Shown here: one piece after another, positions 33,018-40,494 of the stretch
Layout: each line of letters starts with the position of its first letter
Numbering within the stretch: the first letter of the stretch is position 1
Origin: Nostoc sp. NMS2
Lineage (GTDB): Bacteria > Cyanobacteriota > Cyanobacteriia > Cyanobacteriales > Nostocaceae
DNA length: 64,000 nucleotides
Direction: 5' to 3'
NCBI RefSeq assembly: GCF_017115105.1
Contig: NZ_JABXKH010000052.1
Coordinates: 1-64,000 of the forward strand
The notes under the pieces: model-generated
Told to the model about the DNA's origin: nothing
Seen by the model: the letters and a program-made list of their open reading frames with translations, nothing else
Database searches by the model: none
Position numbers and translations under genes: made by a program

Positions 33018-34337
33018 ATGCTTTTATTGGGATTTTTTCTGGGTTTAGCGGTAGGCATTGGGTTTTGGATTTGGCAACAGGTTCGACTTAACCGCTACCT
33101 GGGGCGCTTATTCCGACCGTTAACCTCGCATTCTGACAAGATGGGACTGCTGCTGATTCCTGGGTTATGGCAGGAAATAGCAATGGTGAAACAGCAACGG
33201 CAAGATTTGCAGCAGTCATTGCAAACTTACCAAGACTTGCTAGATTTTGCACCAGTAGGATATTTGCAGGTAGATGAGGAAAATCAGCTGCTGTGGTGTA
33301 ATCGGCAGGCGCAGGAAATTTTGTATCTGCAAAGGTGGCAACCAGAAGAAATACGCTTACTACTAGAGTTAGTACGGTCTTACGAACTTGACCATTTAAT
33401 TGAGCAAACTCGCGATCGCCAAAAACCACAGATGGGAGAATGGATATTTCATCCATCTTGTGATGATGCAGCAGAGATGCCAACAATAAAATCTCTGGCT
33501 TTGCGGGCATCTAGTTTGCCTTTACCCAATGGACAAGTAGGAGTATTTTTAGAAAATCGTCAACCCCTATTAGACATAAATCAAATACGCGATCGCTCTT
33601 TTTCTGATTTAGCCCACGAACTCAGAACGCCCTTGACCTCGATTCGCTTGGTTGTGGAAACTTTACAAATCCGCTTGGAACCACCTCTAAATCGCTGGGT
33701 TAACCGTTTAATGCAGGAAGTTGATCGGCTGATTAACTTAGTGCAAAGCTGGTTAGACCTGACCCAAATGGAAGCAAACCCAACCATGCAATTGCAAGCC
33801 AAAGCTGTAGAATTGCGATCGCTAATTACATCTGTTTGGGAAACACTAGAACCGCTAGCACAGCGCCAACATCTATCTCTTTCTTATTCTGGCCCAGAAA
33901 ATCTCTGGATTAAAGCAGATCAAGCCCGGATTTTCCAAGTTTTTCTCAACTTGCTAGACAACAGTATTAAATACAGTCCTCCTTCTACAAATATTCGCGT
34001 TGAAGCGAAAATCTTATCAACAAAAGATAATGATGCTACTTCTCCAATTTTGGAAATAAATCTTATTGATTCTGGAGTTGGGTTTTCTGAGGCAGATTTA
34101 CCCCACGTTTTTGAGCGATTTTATCGAGGAGATAAGGCGCGAACCCATTCCCCACAAGATAGTAACTCCATTGGGGCGATCGTTGGCAATGGATTAGGAT
34201 TAGCGATCGTTGAGCAAATTCTAATCGCCCACGGTGGCTCAATCAAAGCAATGAACCATCCAGAAAGCGGTGGTGCGTGGATGCAACTTCAATTTCCTGA
34301 AGTTATGGCAAACTCTTTAAGCCAAGACTATAGTTAG
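33018..34337 (+). CDS. sphS: Phosphate-sensing histidine kinase, SphS homologue
   Basis: 439 residues. An N-terminal hydrophobic segment (MLLLGFFLGLAVGIGFWIWQ) anchors the protein; no periplasmic domain follows. A PAS domain at about 75-190 begins LDFAPVGYLQVDEENQLLWC. HisKA has DLAHELRTPLTS with His200, then N box NLLDNSIKYSP, G1 DSGVGFSEADL and G2 GNGLGLAIVEQILIAHGG. The architecture (N-terminal hydrophobic region, PAS, kinase) is that of SphS, the PhoR-equivalent in cyanobacteria, whose activity is held off by PhoU under phosphate sufficiency. Gap to sphR is 53 bp and to phoU 28 bp. Confidence 0.9.
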   Translation: MLLLGFFLGLAVGIGFWIWQQVRLNRYLGRLFRPLTSHSDKMGLLLIPGLWQEIAMVKQQRQDLQQSLQTYQDLLDFAPVGYLQVDEENQLLWCNRQAQEILYLQRWQPEEIRLLLELVRSYELDHLIEQTRDRQKPQMGEWIFHPSCDDAAEMPTIKSLALRASSLPLPNGQVGVFLENRQPLLDINQIRDRSFSDLAHELRTPLTSIRLVVETLQIRLEPPLNRWVNRLMQEVDRLINLVQSWLDLTQMEANPTMQLQAKAVELRSLITSVWETLEPLAQRQHLSLSYSGPENLWIKADQARIFQVFLNLLDNSIKYSPPSTNIRVEAKILSTKDNDATSPILEINLIDSGVGFSEADLPHVFERFYRGDKARTHSPQDSNSIGAIVGNGLGLAIVEQILIAHGGSIKAMNHPESGGAWMQLQFPEVMANSLSQDYS

Positions 34338-34365
34338 TAATATCTTCACCTTTAAGACAACAAGT

Positions 34366-35034
34366 GTGAAAGCTGTCCATTATGGTTCCAATCCTCAAAG
34401 ACCCGAACTCGCACGCGCCATTAGGCGCTTAGAACGGGACGTATTACGCATGGGTGCTTTGGTAGAACAATCATTTCGCCTCAGCCACCAAGCGTTATTT
34501 GCTCGTAACTTAACAGCAGCTGAGGAACTTCCTCTATTAGATAAAAAAATTGATCGCTTTTATCGGCAAATCGAATCAGACTGTACGGCGATTATGACGC
34601 TGCAAGCGCCTACAGCTCAAGATTTGCGCTGCTTGAGTGCCTTTATGCAACTGGTGCGAGATTTAGAGCGCATTGGCGATTATGCTGAGGATTTAGCTGA
34701 AATTGCGATTAAAATTTTTCCTTATGCGCCTCATCCGTGTTTATCTGAAATTGAAGCCATGTCCCTTCACGCGCAGGCGATGCTAGCAACTAGCTTGAAA
34801 GCTTTGGGAGATTTCGATGAAGGCGGTGGTCGCCGTTTAAAGCGCCTAGATGATACTGTAGATGATGCTTATGATCGCGTTTATCAAACTTTAGCCCAAC
34901 AACGGGATGTCCCTGGTGTAGTCGAGCCAATTGTGCTGCTAGCACTGGCAATTCGTTGTCTGGAACGGATGGCAGATCATGCAACTAATATCGGCCAGAG
35001 GGTAGCATATATTGTCACCGGTCAACGCTCTTAA
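34366..35034 (+). CDS. phoU: Phosphate signalling complex protein PhoU
   Basis: 222 residues with two PhoU three-helix repeats: first ERDVLRMGALVEQSFRLSHQ...LMQLVRDLERIGDYAEDLAEI, second YDRVYQTLAQ...LLALAIRCLERMADHATNIGQR. The E-R-I/M-G-D-x-A/T-x-N/D metal-binding motif is present in both (LERIGDYAED and LERMADHATN). PhoU represses the SphS kinase when phosphate is plentiful. The start is GTG at 34366 (no ATG in frame nearby). It lies in the sphR-sphS-phoU operon; no pstSCAB genes are visible. Confidence 0.94.
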   Translation: MKAVHYGSNPQRPELARAIRRLERDVLRMGALVEQSFRLSHQALFARNLTAAEELPLLDKKIDRFYRQIESDCTAIMTLQAPTAQDLRCLSAFMQLVRDLERIGDYAEDLAEIAIKIFPYAPHPCLSEIEAMSLHAQAMLATSLKALGDFDEGGGRRLKRLDDTVDDAYDRVYQTLAQQRDVPGVVEPIVLLALAIRCLERMADHATNIGQRVAYIVTGQRS

Positions 35035-35076
35035 TTGACGGTTCATCAGTCCACAGGCTAAAGCCACTACCTCTAG

Positions 35077-35557
35077 GGACTGACAAATAAAAAAACATCC
35101 CAAATTTTCTTGTGGGATGGGTATCCGCACTACGTGCCGCTACGCGAACACCCGTCCTATATTTAGGGCGGCACGATGCCATTGGTGTCAACTTAACCTG
35201 AAACCCTCGCAATGACGTTATATTAAACCTACTCAATTACCAATTAAGTCGTCGGAACCCCACCCCGCTTTTGTCTAGCGACAAAATCTCCCCTCCCCGT
35301 GAACGGGGAGGGGATTAAGGGGAGCCAGTGCGGGAACAGGGGTTTCCCCCGCCGCAGGATGCGCGTAAAGCCTTCTCTACGAGACGCTGCGCGAACGGCA
35401 TAGCTTCGCTTAACGCAAAGCGTCTCCAAGAGTTGCGCTGTAGTGGAGCATCTGGCGTGTGGGGTAAAATGACCGTGGAATAAGCTTTCTGACTTAAGTT
35501 GACACCAATGGCTTTTCGGCCCACCCCACAAGATGGATAATTTATTTCTTGTCAGTC
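35077..35557. mobile_element. MITE with GACTGACAAATAAA ends, interrupted by another element
   Basis: GGGACTGACAAATAAAAAAA (left) and TTTATTTCTTGTCAGTC (right) are inverted ends. The inner GGGATGGGTATCCGC, GTGCCGCTACGCGAACACCC and GGCCCACCCCACAAGATGG parts align with the reverse complement of the uninterrupted copy at 39155-39293. Between CACGATGCC and the CCCACCCC motif lies a different element (35179-35511), so this copy was hit by a later insertion. Confidence 0.7.
35179..35511. mobile_element. MITE with CCATTGGTGTCAACTTAA ends, nested
   Basis: CCATTGGTGTCAACTTAA (35179-35196) and TTAAGTTGACACCAATGG (35494-35511) are perfect 18-bp inverted repeats 333 bp apart. The interior has GAAACCCTCGCAATGACG and a GC-rich block (CTCCCCTCCCCGTGAACGGG, TGCGGGAACAGGGGTTTCCC, CTACGAGACGCTGCGCGAAC) that resembles the blocks at 22570-22650 and 49780-49930. 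The 95-residue frame crossing it is not credible. Confidence 0.75.
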
Positions 35558-35640
35558 TCCTAGCTCAGAAGAATCATAAATCTATATGAGCAGGTAGAAA
35601 AACTATTTACTGTTTAATTATAAAAATAGTAGCTTTTGAT

Positions 35641-37080
35641 TCAGTTTTGCCGCGACTTTTTTAGAGCTTGGATATCACTTGCAAGCCAAAATATAATTAG
35701 TGCTAAGGTTGGTACAACCGTTAAAAAATCGCACAGTCGGATACCTCGTAGTAGATAGTTAAAAACAGTACTGCTAGTACAGAAGACTATGCTAGTAATC
35801 ACGAATCTTTTTGAATTAGAATCTATGTTTAAAGCTACGACTGCCAGCAGCACAGAGGAATACCAAGAGCAATACCAAGGAGCAGCAAACAAAAATAATA
35901 TTAAGGTAATCCATCCTATATTTATACTAAAAGTAGTTGTAGAATATGTTTTTTTCAAATATGGTTTTACCAGAATAATCAAATAAGAAACTACAAATAT
36001 AGAAAAGATTATAGGTTTAGATATTGAGACTACAGTTTCTTGGAAAATTACAGGAAGGTGTAGAATTTTTATACTCAGTACATTCTTAATCAAAGAATAT
36101 AATGAACCGCCTACTCTTTCTTTAACGCCAGGATTGAAAAGGCTTATCCAAGCATCGACTGAAGGTAAAGCTATCAGATAAGTTGCAAAAATTATAGCTA
36201 CAGAGATACAAATAGCACTAAATAAAATTTTCCAACGTTGTTGTTTAATCAAATAAACAAAAATTAAGGGCAACCAAACAATTGGTAATGTTTTAATTAG
36301 AAAACCAATCCAAGCTGTAACAATCGCAGCTAGATAATTATAGTTTTTCAGGCATATTATTAAAATAATTAAAATGGTAGAAATTAAGACATCTATATGG
36401 GCATTTGTAACCTGCTCATACAGAAGCAATGGGCTAACTAAATATGCAGTTGTTACATTAATTTTATGAGGAGAGTTTTTTAAATGTCCCCAAATTAAGT
36501 AACTATTTAATATATGGAATAAAAGACATATTAATTTAAATGCATAAATTCCTAAACTAGGAATAATTGCAACGAAAAGAGCGGAAAACATAAAAAAGAG
36601 TTGAGATATAGGCCCATAAGTAGAAGTCTGTTTCCAAACCAGAAATGGAGACAATTCTGAGGTAAATGTGCTTGCAGGATTAATAAAAGGGTTAATTCCA
36701 TTTAAATACATTAAACCATAATGGATGTACAAATTGATATCAGTAGTTATGGGATAAGCTATGAAGGAAATTAATAGAAAAAACGAACTATTTCTTAATA
36801 TTTTTATAAAGGTTACATCTGTTTTTTTATTCTTGTTTATTATTAGCCACAGAACATATATGATATTTAAACAAAGGTATTCTATACCTGTTCTTATTTG
36901 GTCAAAATGTTTAGGAAAATCAGGTAAATATCGACCTGTAGAATTACCTAAAGCATCAAGATAAAAAGAATAAGCTCTAATTGCTAATTCTCCACATAAT
37001 ATTAATGAGAAAAATATGGCTAACCCTAACAATATTTGGTTCTTTTTACTGTTAGATATGTTTGCGTTTAGCATAAGCAT
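35641..37080 (-). CDS. Multi-pass glycosyltransferase-like membrane protein (GT-C/GT87 type)
   Basis: 479 residues with about 11-12 membrane segments. The first begins ILLGLAIFFSLILCGELAIR. The loop IHYGLMYLNGINPFINPAST, with the downstream YGPISQLFFMF, resembles the GT87/DUF2029 and PMT-like loops of polyprenol-phosphate-mannose-dependent mannosyltransferases (Y...G.NPY...YPP), and the acidic N-terminal loop would carry the catalytic Asp. The nearest enzyme gene, a polyprenyl-phosphate sugar transferase with GtrA domain (37823-39070), could make the lipid-linked donor. The sequence is markedly AT-rich (many AAT, ATT, TTA codons) compared with neighbours, suggesting transfer. Exact sugar and acceptor are unknown. 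Confidence 0.75.
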   Translation of the reverse strand: MLMLNANISNSKKNQILLGLAIFFSLILCGELAIRAYSFYLDALGNSTGRYLPDFPKHFDQIRTGIEYLCLNIIYVLWLIINKNKKTDVTFIKILRNSSFFLLISFIAYPITTDINLYIHYGLMYLNGINPFINPASTFTSELSPFLVWKQTSTYGPISQLFFMFSALFVAIIPSLGIYAFKLICLLFHILNSYLIWGHLKNSPHKINVTTAYLVSPLLLYEQVTNAHIDVLISTILIILIICLKNYNYLAAIVTAWIGFLIKTLPIVWLPLIFVYLIKQQRWKILFSAICISVAIIFATYLIALPSVDAWISLFNPGVKERVGGSLYSLIKNVLSIKILHLPVIFQETVVSISKPIIFSIFVVSYLIILVKPYLKKTYSTTTFSINIGWITLILFLFAAPWYCSWYSSVLLAVVALNIDSNSKRFVITSIVFCTSSTVFNYLLRGIRLCDFLTVVPTLALIIFWLASDIQALKKSRQN

Positions 37081-37167
37081 AAAAATTAAATCCCAACTTA
37101 AACTGATAGCTATATGTTGAGCTTGCAGGTCTGAAATACCTCAATTTACCATCAAATTTTCACTTGT

Positions 37168-37191
37168 ATTATCATTATCCATAATGATAAT
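37168..37191. promoter_or_regulatory. Fur-box-like inverted repeat upstream of the GT-C gene
   Basis: ATTATCATTAT (37168-37178), CC, ATAATGATAAT (37181-37191) is a perfect 11-bp inverted repeat made of the ATAAT/ATTAT hexamers that build Fur operators (consensus GATAATGATAATCATTATC). It lies about 90-110 bp before the start of the minus-strand glycosyltransferase. AT-rich context makes chance occurrence possible. Confidence 0.45.
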
Positions 37192-37331
37192 TATTCGCCA
37201 TTGAAGAATCTTACACGATTAAATACATCCCAATCAATAGTACTATAAAGTTACGTAGCAAAACTGAACATCTTTAATGATTACTCGCAAAACTCAAAAA
37301 AATAATATGGTAATCTTAAATCATTCGTGAG

Positions 37332-37652
37332 ATGTATAGCAATTTTAGACCATTTCTGATAAGATACAATACTGAAAAAGCATTAAAGTTATGTTTGCGA
37401 CTAAGTACAAGTTGTATCATGTGGATAGAATCAATAACAAAGTTTATTGAAAACAGCCAATATAATGGTGAAATTAAACGCGCAAATGCAGTTAATATAC
37501 TGCTCTTGGTATACAACCATGAGGCAACAATGCCAACACTGGGTGTTTCGAGTTATTTCATCAGTAAATGGAAAAAATCATTTTTTCAAAGGGGAACTGA
37601 AGGTTTAAAGCTTGCTGCACATAAAGGAAGTTATGGACTTCTGAATATATAA
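37332..37652 (+). pseudogene. Degenerate transposase N-terminal fragment (IS630-like helix-turn-helix)
   Basis: The frame gives 106 residues; the part from MWIESITKFIENSQYNGEIK to GLKLAAHKGSYGLL resembles the N-terminal HTH region of IS630-type transposases: EIKRANAVNILLLVYNHE, then VSSYFISKWKKSFFQRGTEG and GLKLxxKGSxGxL. The true family protein would continue with a DDE domain; here a stop follows at once and the next 150 bp (37653-37800) contain no matching domain. The upstream residues are probably not part of it. It marks an old insertion between the two glycosyltransferase genes. Confidence 0.55.
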
Positions 37653-37822
37653 AACGCGCAGAGATAATAGACAAGGGTTTTAAACCCACCTCCGTTCAGA
37701 AGGCAGCAGGCAGATGTCAAACTTTTCAGAACATCTAACTGTAACAATAACCAGGTTCAGTCAATAAAGTGCGCAGATGTTCAAATCTATTTCCTTTAGT
37801 CTTTACAGATAAATGTGAAATT

Positions 37823-39070
37823 ATGAATAAAAACTCATCCAACTCGCTGTTACCAGTACCAACAGGCCCACTAAAGATTTCAGAGTTACCCCCTCATAGT
37901 GTGGGTATAAATGGTGAATCTATCCATCTATCTCTAGTAATTCCTACTTATAAAGAGCGTGACAACATCCAAAATGTGGTCAGTATATTGAGTCGGTTGC
38001 TCGATGAATCAATTCCAGGAAACTATGAACTAATTGTGGTAGACGATAATAGCCCAGACCGAACTTGGGAGATAGCACAATCCCTGACAACAGAATACCC
38101 TCAGCTGCGGGTGATGCGACGCGAACAAGAACGGGGGCTGTCTTCGGCAGTGATTCGTGGGTGGCAAGCAGCAACGGGAAGTGTGTTAGGGGTGATTGAT
38201 GGAGATTTGCAGCATCCGCCAGAGGTGCTGATGCAACTGTTGCGTAATGTTGAGCAGGGGGCGGATTTGGCAGTAGCTAGTCGTCATGTCGATGGAGGCG
38301 GTGTTAGTAGCTGGAGTGTTATCAGGCGTTTATTGTCTCGTGGCGCTCAATTATTAGGCTTGGTTATTTTACCGGGAGTATTGGGCAGAGTTTCCGATCC
38401 CATGAGTGGTTATTTTATGGTGCGCCGAAGTGCGATCGCTAATGCAACACTCAATCCGGTAGGATACAAAATTCTCTTAGAAGTAATCGGACGGGGACAG
38501 GTAGATGAAGTTGCCGAAGTTGGATATGTATTTTGTGAGCGCAAAGAGGGTGAAAGCAAAGTTACATGGAAACAATACATAGATTACATTCACCACTTAG
38601 TAAGGTTACGGCTATCGGGAGGTAATAAAAAACAAAAACTCACTCAACAAACGGGTTTCCCCATTGGTCGATTTCTCCGCTTTGGCTTAGTAGGACTGAG
38701 TGGGGTATTTGTGGATATGACAATTCTTTATTTACTCAGCGATCCCACTACCTTGGCTTGGCCCCTGACACGTAGTAAAATTATCGCTGGTGAAATTGCG
38801 ATTTTAAATAATTTCTTCTGGAATGACGCTTGGACATTTGCTGATATCAGCGCCAGACAGCAAGAATGGCATCAACGCCTGAAGCGGTTTTTGAAGTTCA
38901 ACGCTATTTGCCTTGCTGGATTGGTATTGAATGTACTGGTATTAAATTTGGTATTCAATTTTCTTATTCATAACCGTTATATTGCCAACTTTATTGCGAT
39001 CGCAGTTGCTACTATCTGGAATTTCTGGATTAATTTGAAACTTAGCTGGCGCGTCACCGAAGTAAAATAA
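37823..39070 (+). CDS. Polyprenyl-phosphate glycosyltransferase (DPM1-like GT2) fused to a GtrA-like domain
   Basis: 415 residues from the ATG at 37823; an upstream in-frame extension of 18 residues is unlikely. Residues 35-270 form a GT2 domain: LSLVIPTYKERDNIQNVV, VVDDNSPDRTWEIA and IDGDLQHPPE (DXD metal motif), then GYKILLEVIGRG. Residues about 290-412 hold four membrane segments of the GtrA family (FLRFGLVGLSGVFVDMTILY, NFFWNDAWTFAD, FNAICLAGLVLNVLVL, IATIWNFWINLKLSWR). Dolichol/undecaprenyl-phosphate mannose or glucose synthases make the lipid donor and GtrA helps flip it. The GT-C gene on the other strand could use that product. Confidence 0.9.
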   Translation: MNKNSSNSLLPVPTGPLKISELPPHSVGINGESIHLSLVIPTYKERDNIQNVVSILSRLLDESIPGNYELIVVDDNSPDRTWEIAQSLTTEYPQLRVMRREQERGLSSAVIRGWQAATGSVLGVIDGDLQHPPEVLMQLLRNVEQGADLAVASRHVDGGGVSSWSVIRRLLSRGAQLLGLVILPGVLGRVSDPMSGYFMVRRSAIANATLNPVGYKILLEVIGRGQVDEVAEVGYVFCERKEGESKVTWKQYIDYIHHLVRLRLSGGNKKQKLTQQTGFPIGRFLRFGLVGLSGVFVDMTILYLLSDPTTLAWPLTRSKIIAGEIAILNNFFWNDAWTFADISARQQEWHQRLKRFLKFNAICLAGLVLNVLVLNLVFNFLIHNRYIANFIAIAVATIWNFWINLKLSWRVTEVK

Positions 39071-39154
39071 TCACAACGAGATTTTGATTTTTGCCTTTAG
39101 AACGAACTTAAATCTCAGCATAGCCTCAACTCAAGCGTATTAGCTTATAGGCAT

Positions 39155-39293
39155 TGACAAGAAATAAATTATCGATCTTGTGGGGTGGGCATCCTGCCCG
39201 CCCTGAATATGGGACGGGTATTCGCGTAGCGGCACTTAGTGCAGACAACTATCCTACAAGAAAATTGGGAATGTTTTTTTATTTGTCAGTCCC
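39155..39293. mobile_element. MITE with TGACAAATAAA ends, uninterrupted copy
   Basis: TTGACAAGAAATAAATTATC at the left and TTTTTATTTGTCAGTCCC at the right are inverted repeats. The interior (TGTGGGGTGGGCATCCTGCC, GGGACGGGTATTCGCGTAGC, GGCACTTAGTGC) matches the split copy at 35077-35557 in reverse orientation. A GGGCGGGCAGGATGCCCACC fragment also lies inside the element at 52930-53044. Confidence 0.7.
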
Positions 39294-39732
39294 ATAAAAG
39301 GGGGAAATCAGAAATCTCTTTCCCTCCCCAGTACATACCTACGGTGTACACACAAGTCTTAAATGCCTAGCTCGATCAGGCTTTGCTTGTTCCCGCACGG
39401 AGTATGGAAACGAGAGAAACCCACCTTTTTGGTTGAAAACTTGCTCAATAAAAATAAGTTAACTAAATATTTTACTAAAAGCTTACCTGTTCTTAAACTT
39501 GCACAATTAAAGTAACAGATAAACAAACGAAAAGAATTAGGATCTACTTAACTCATAGATACCTAAAGCTAGAAGTTGTTATCAATAAAAAAGATTTTGG
39601 GCTAGTCTGTAGCTCTCATTGGGAAGAATACACCTATTAAATACACAGATAGATTTTGATTAATACAAATTATTAGAGTTTCTTAAGCATTTTAAATATC
39701 AAGATTCCCTGATAATTATGTAGTTACGGTTA
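39294..39732. other. Spacer upstream of the Crp-family regulator
   Basis: Non-coding. 39339-39357 is CTACGGTGTACACACAAGT, a single end of the family at 22526-22757. CCCGCACGGAGTATGGAAAC (39393 onward) resembles the palindrome at 15792. The remaining 320 bp are AT-rich without ORFs and presumably contain the promoter of the regulator. Confidence 0.45.
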
Positions 39733-40362
39733 ATGATATATTCCACAACTCCTACTTCAAACTCTTCTGCTGTATTAAATAACTCTGCTTTAAGCGGACA
39801 ATTACCCCAGCAGATATTTACCCGTAGGGAAGTAATTCCACTTCAAAATGACGTACTTTGGCGTATTGAATACGGTGCAGTTCGTACCTTAACGTGGGGT
39901 GAAGACGGAACATTCATCACTCTCGGTTATTGGGGATTAGGGGATCTGATTGGCTATCCTTTATCTAGAGTCAAGCCCTACCAAATTGAATGTCTCACAG
40001 GCGTAGAAGTAAGCATTGTACCGCCTCATTTATGGCATCAGGATATTAATGCTTTGTTGTCCCATATTCAACAGGCAGAGGATCTATTAAGTATTGTGCA
40101 TCGAAAACCAATTTCGCTACGCTTATGGCAATTTTTGGTGTGGTTAAGTGAAAAATTTGGACGTGATGTAGATAAGGGCAAGCTAATTGATTTAAATGTT
40201 ACCCATCAAGATATTGCTGAAGTATTAAATACCACGCGAGTAACAGTTACCCGGCTCTTACAGCAATTGGAGGAAGAAGGAACAGTTTTACGTCACAAAC
40301 GCCGCATTATTTTGCGTTTACCAAATAAACTAATTAAAAATTATGGTTCAGCAGTATGTTAG
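39733..40362 (+). CDS. Crp/Fnr-family transcriptional regulator
   Basis: 209 residues. The N-terminal part (about 20-125) is a shortened cupin-like effector domain; WRIEYGAVRTLTWGEDGTFI and GYWGLGDLIGYPLS replace the usual cAMP-binding cassette, and the RxE...RS residues that contact cyclic AMP are not apparent, so the ligand is unlikely to be cAMP. The C-terminal winged helix has NVTHQDIAEVLNTTRVTVTR (recognition helix TRVTVTRLLQQLEEEG), typical of NtcA/Crp-like regulators. A promoter and a porin gene follow 110 bp downstream in the same direction, a possible target. Confidence 0.88.
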   Translation: MIYSTTPTSNSSAVLNNSALSGQLPQQIFTRREVIPLQNDVLWRIEYGAVRTLTWGEDGTFITLGYWGLGDLIGYPLSRVKPYQIECLTGVEVSIVPPHLWHQDINALLSHIQQAEDLLSIVHRKPISLRLWQFLVWLSEKFGRDVDKGKLIDLNVTHQDIAEVLNTTRVTVTRLLQQLEEEGTVLRHKRRIILRLPNKLIKNYGSAVC

Positions 40363-40371
40363 CTGAATTGC

Positions 40372-40400
40372 TTGTAAAATTCACAGAATGTAATGTATAA
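40372..40400 (+). promoter_or_regulatory. Sigma-70-type promoter for the OprB porin
   Basis: TTGTAA (40372-40377) and TATAAT (40395-40400) are spaced 17 bases apart, close to the consensus; the start site would be near 40407, leaving an approximately 90-base leader before the ATG at 40495. TGTCTGTGATTATGTGTA immediately downstream has the look of an imperfect operator. Confidence 0.6.
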
Positions 40401-40494
40401 TCGTGTCTGTGATTATGTGTAGAATCCCCGAAAGTAAAGTGTTATAAGCGTTTTACAGTGGTCGGGTTATTTAGGTGTGAGTGAGAGTAAAAAC

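Noticed and set aside
35244-35531. 95-residue minus-strand frame
   Set aside because: Lies inside the 333-bp MITE; its apparent Arg/Ser-rich protein is repeat translation.
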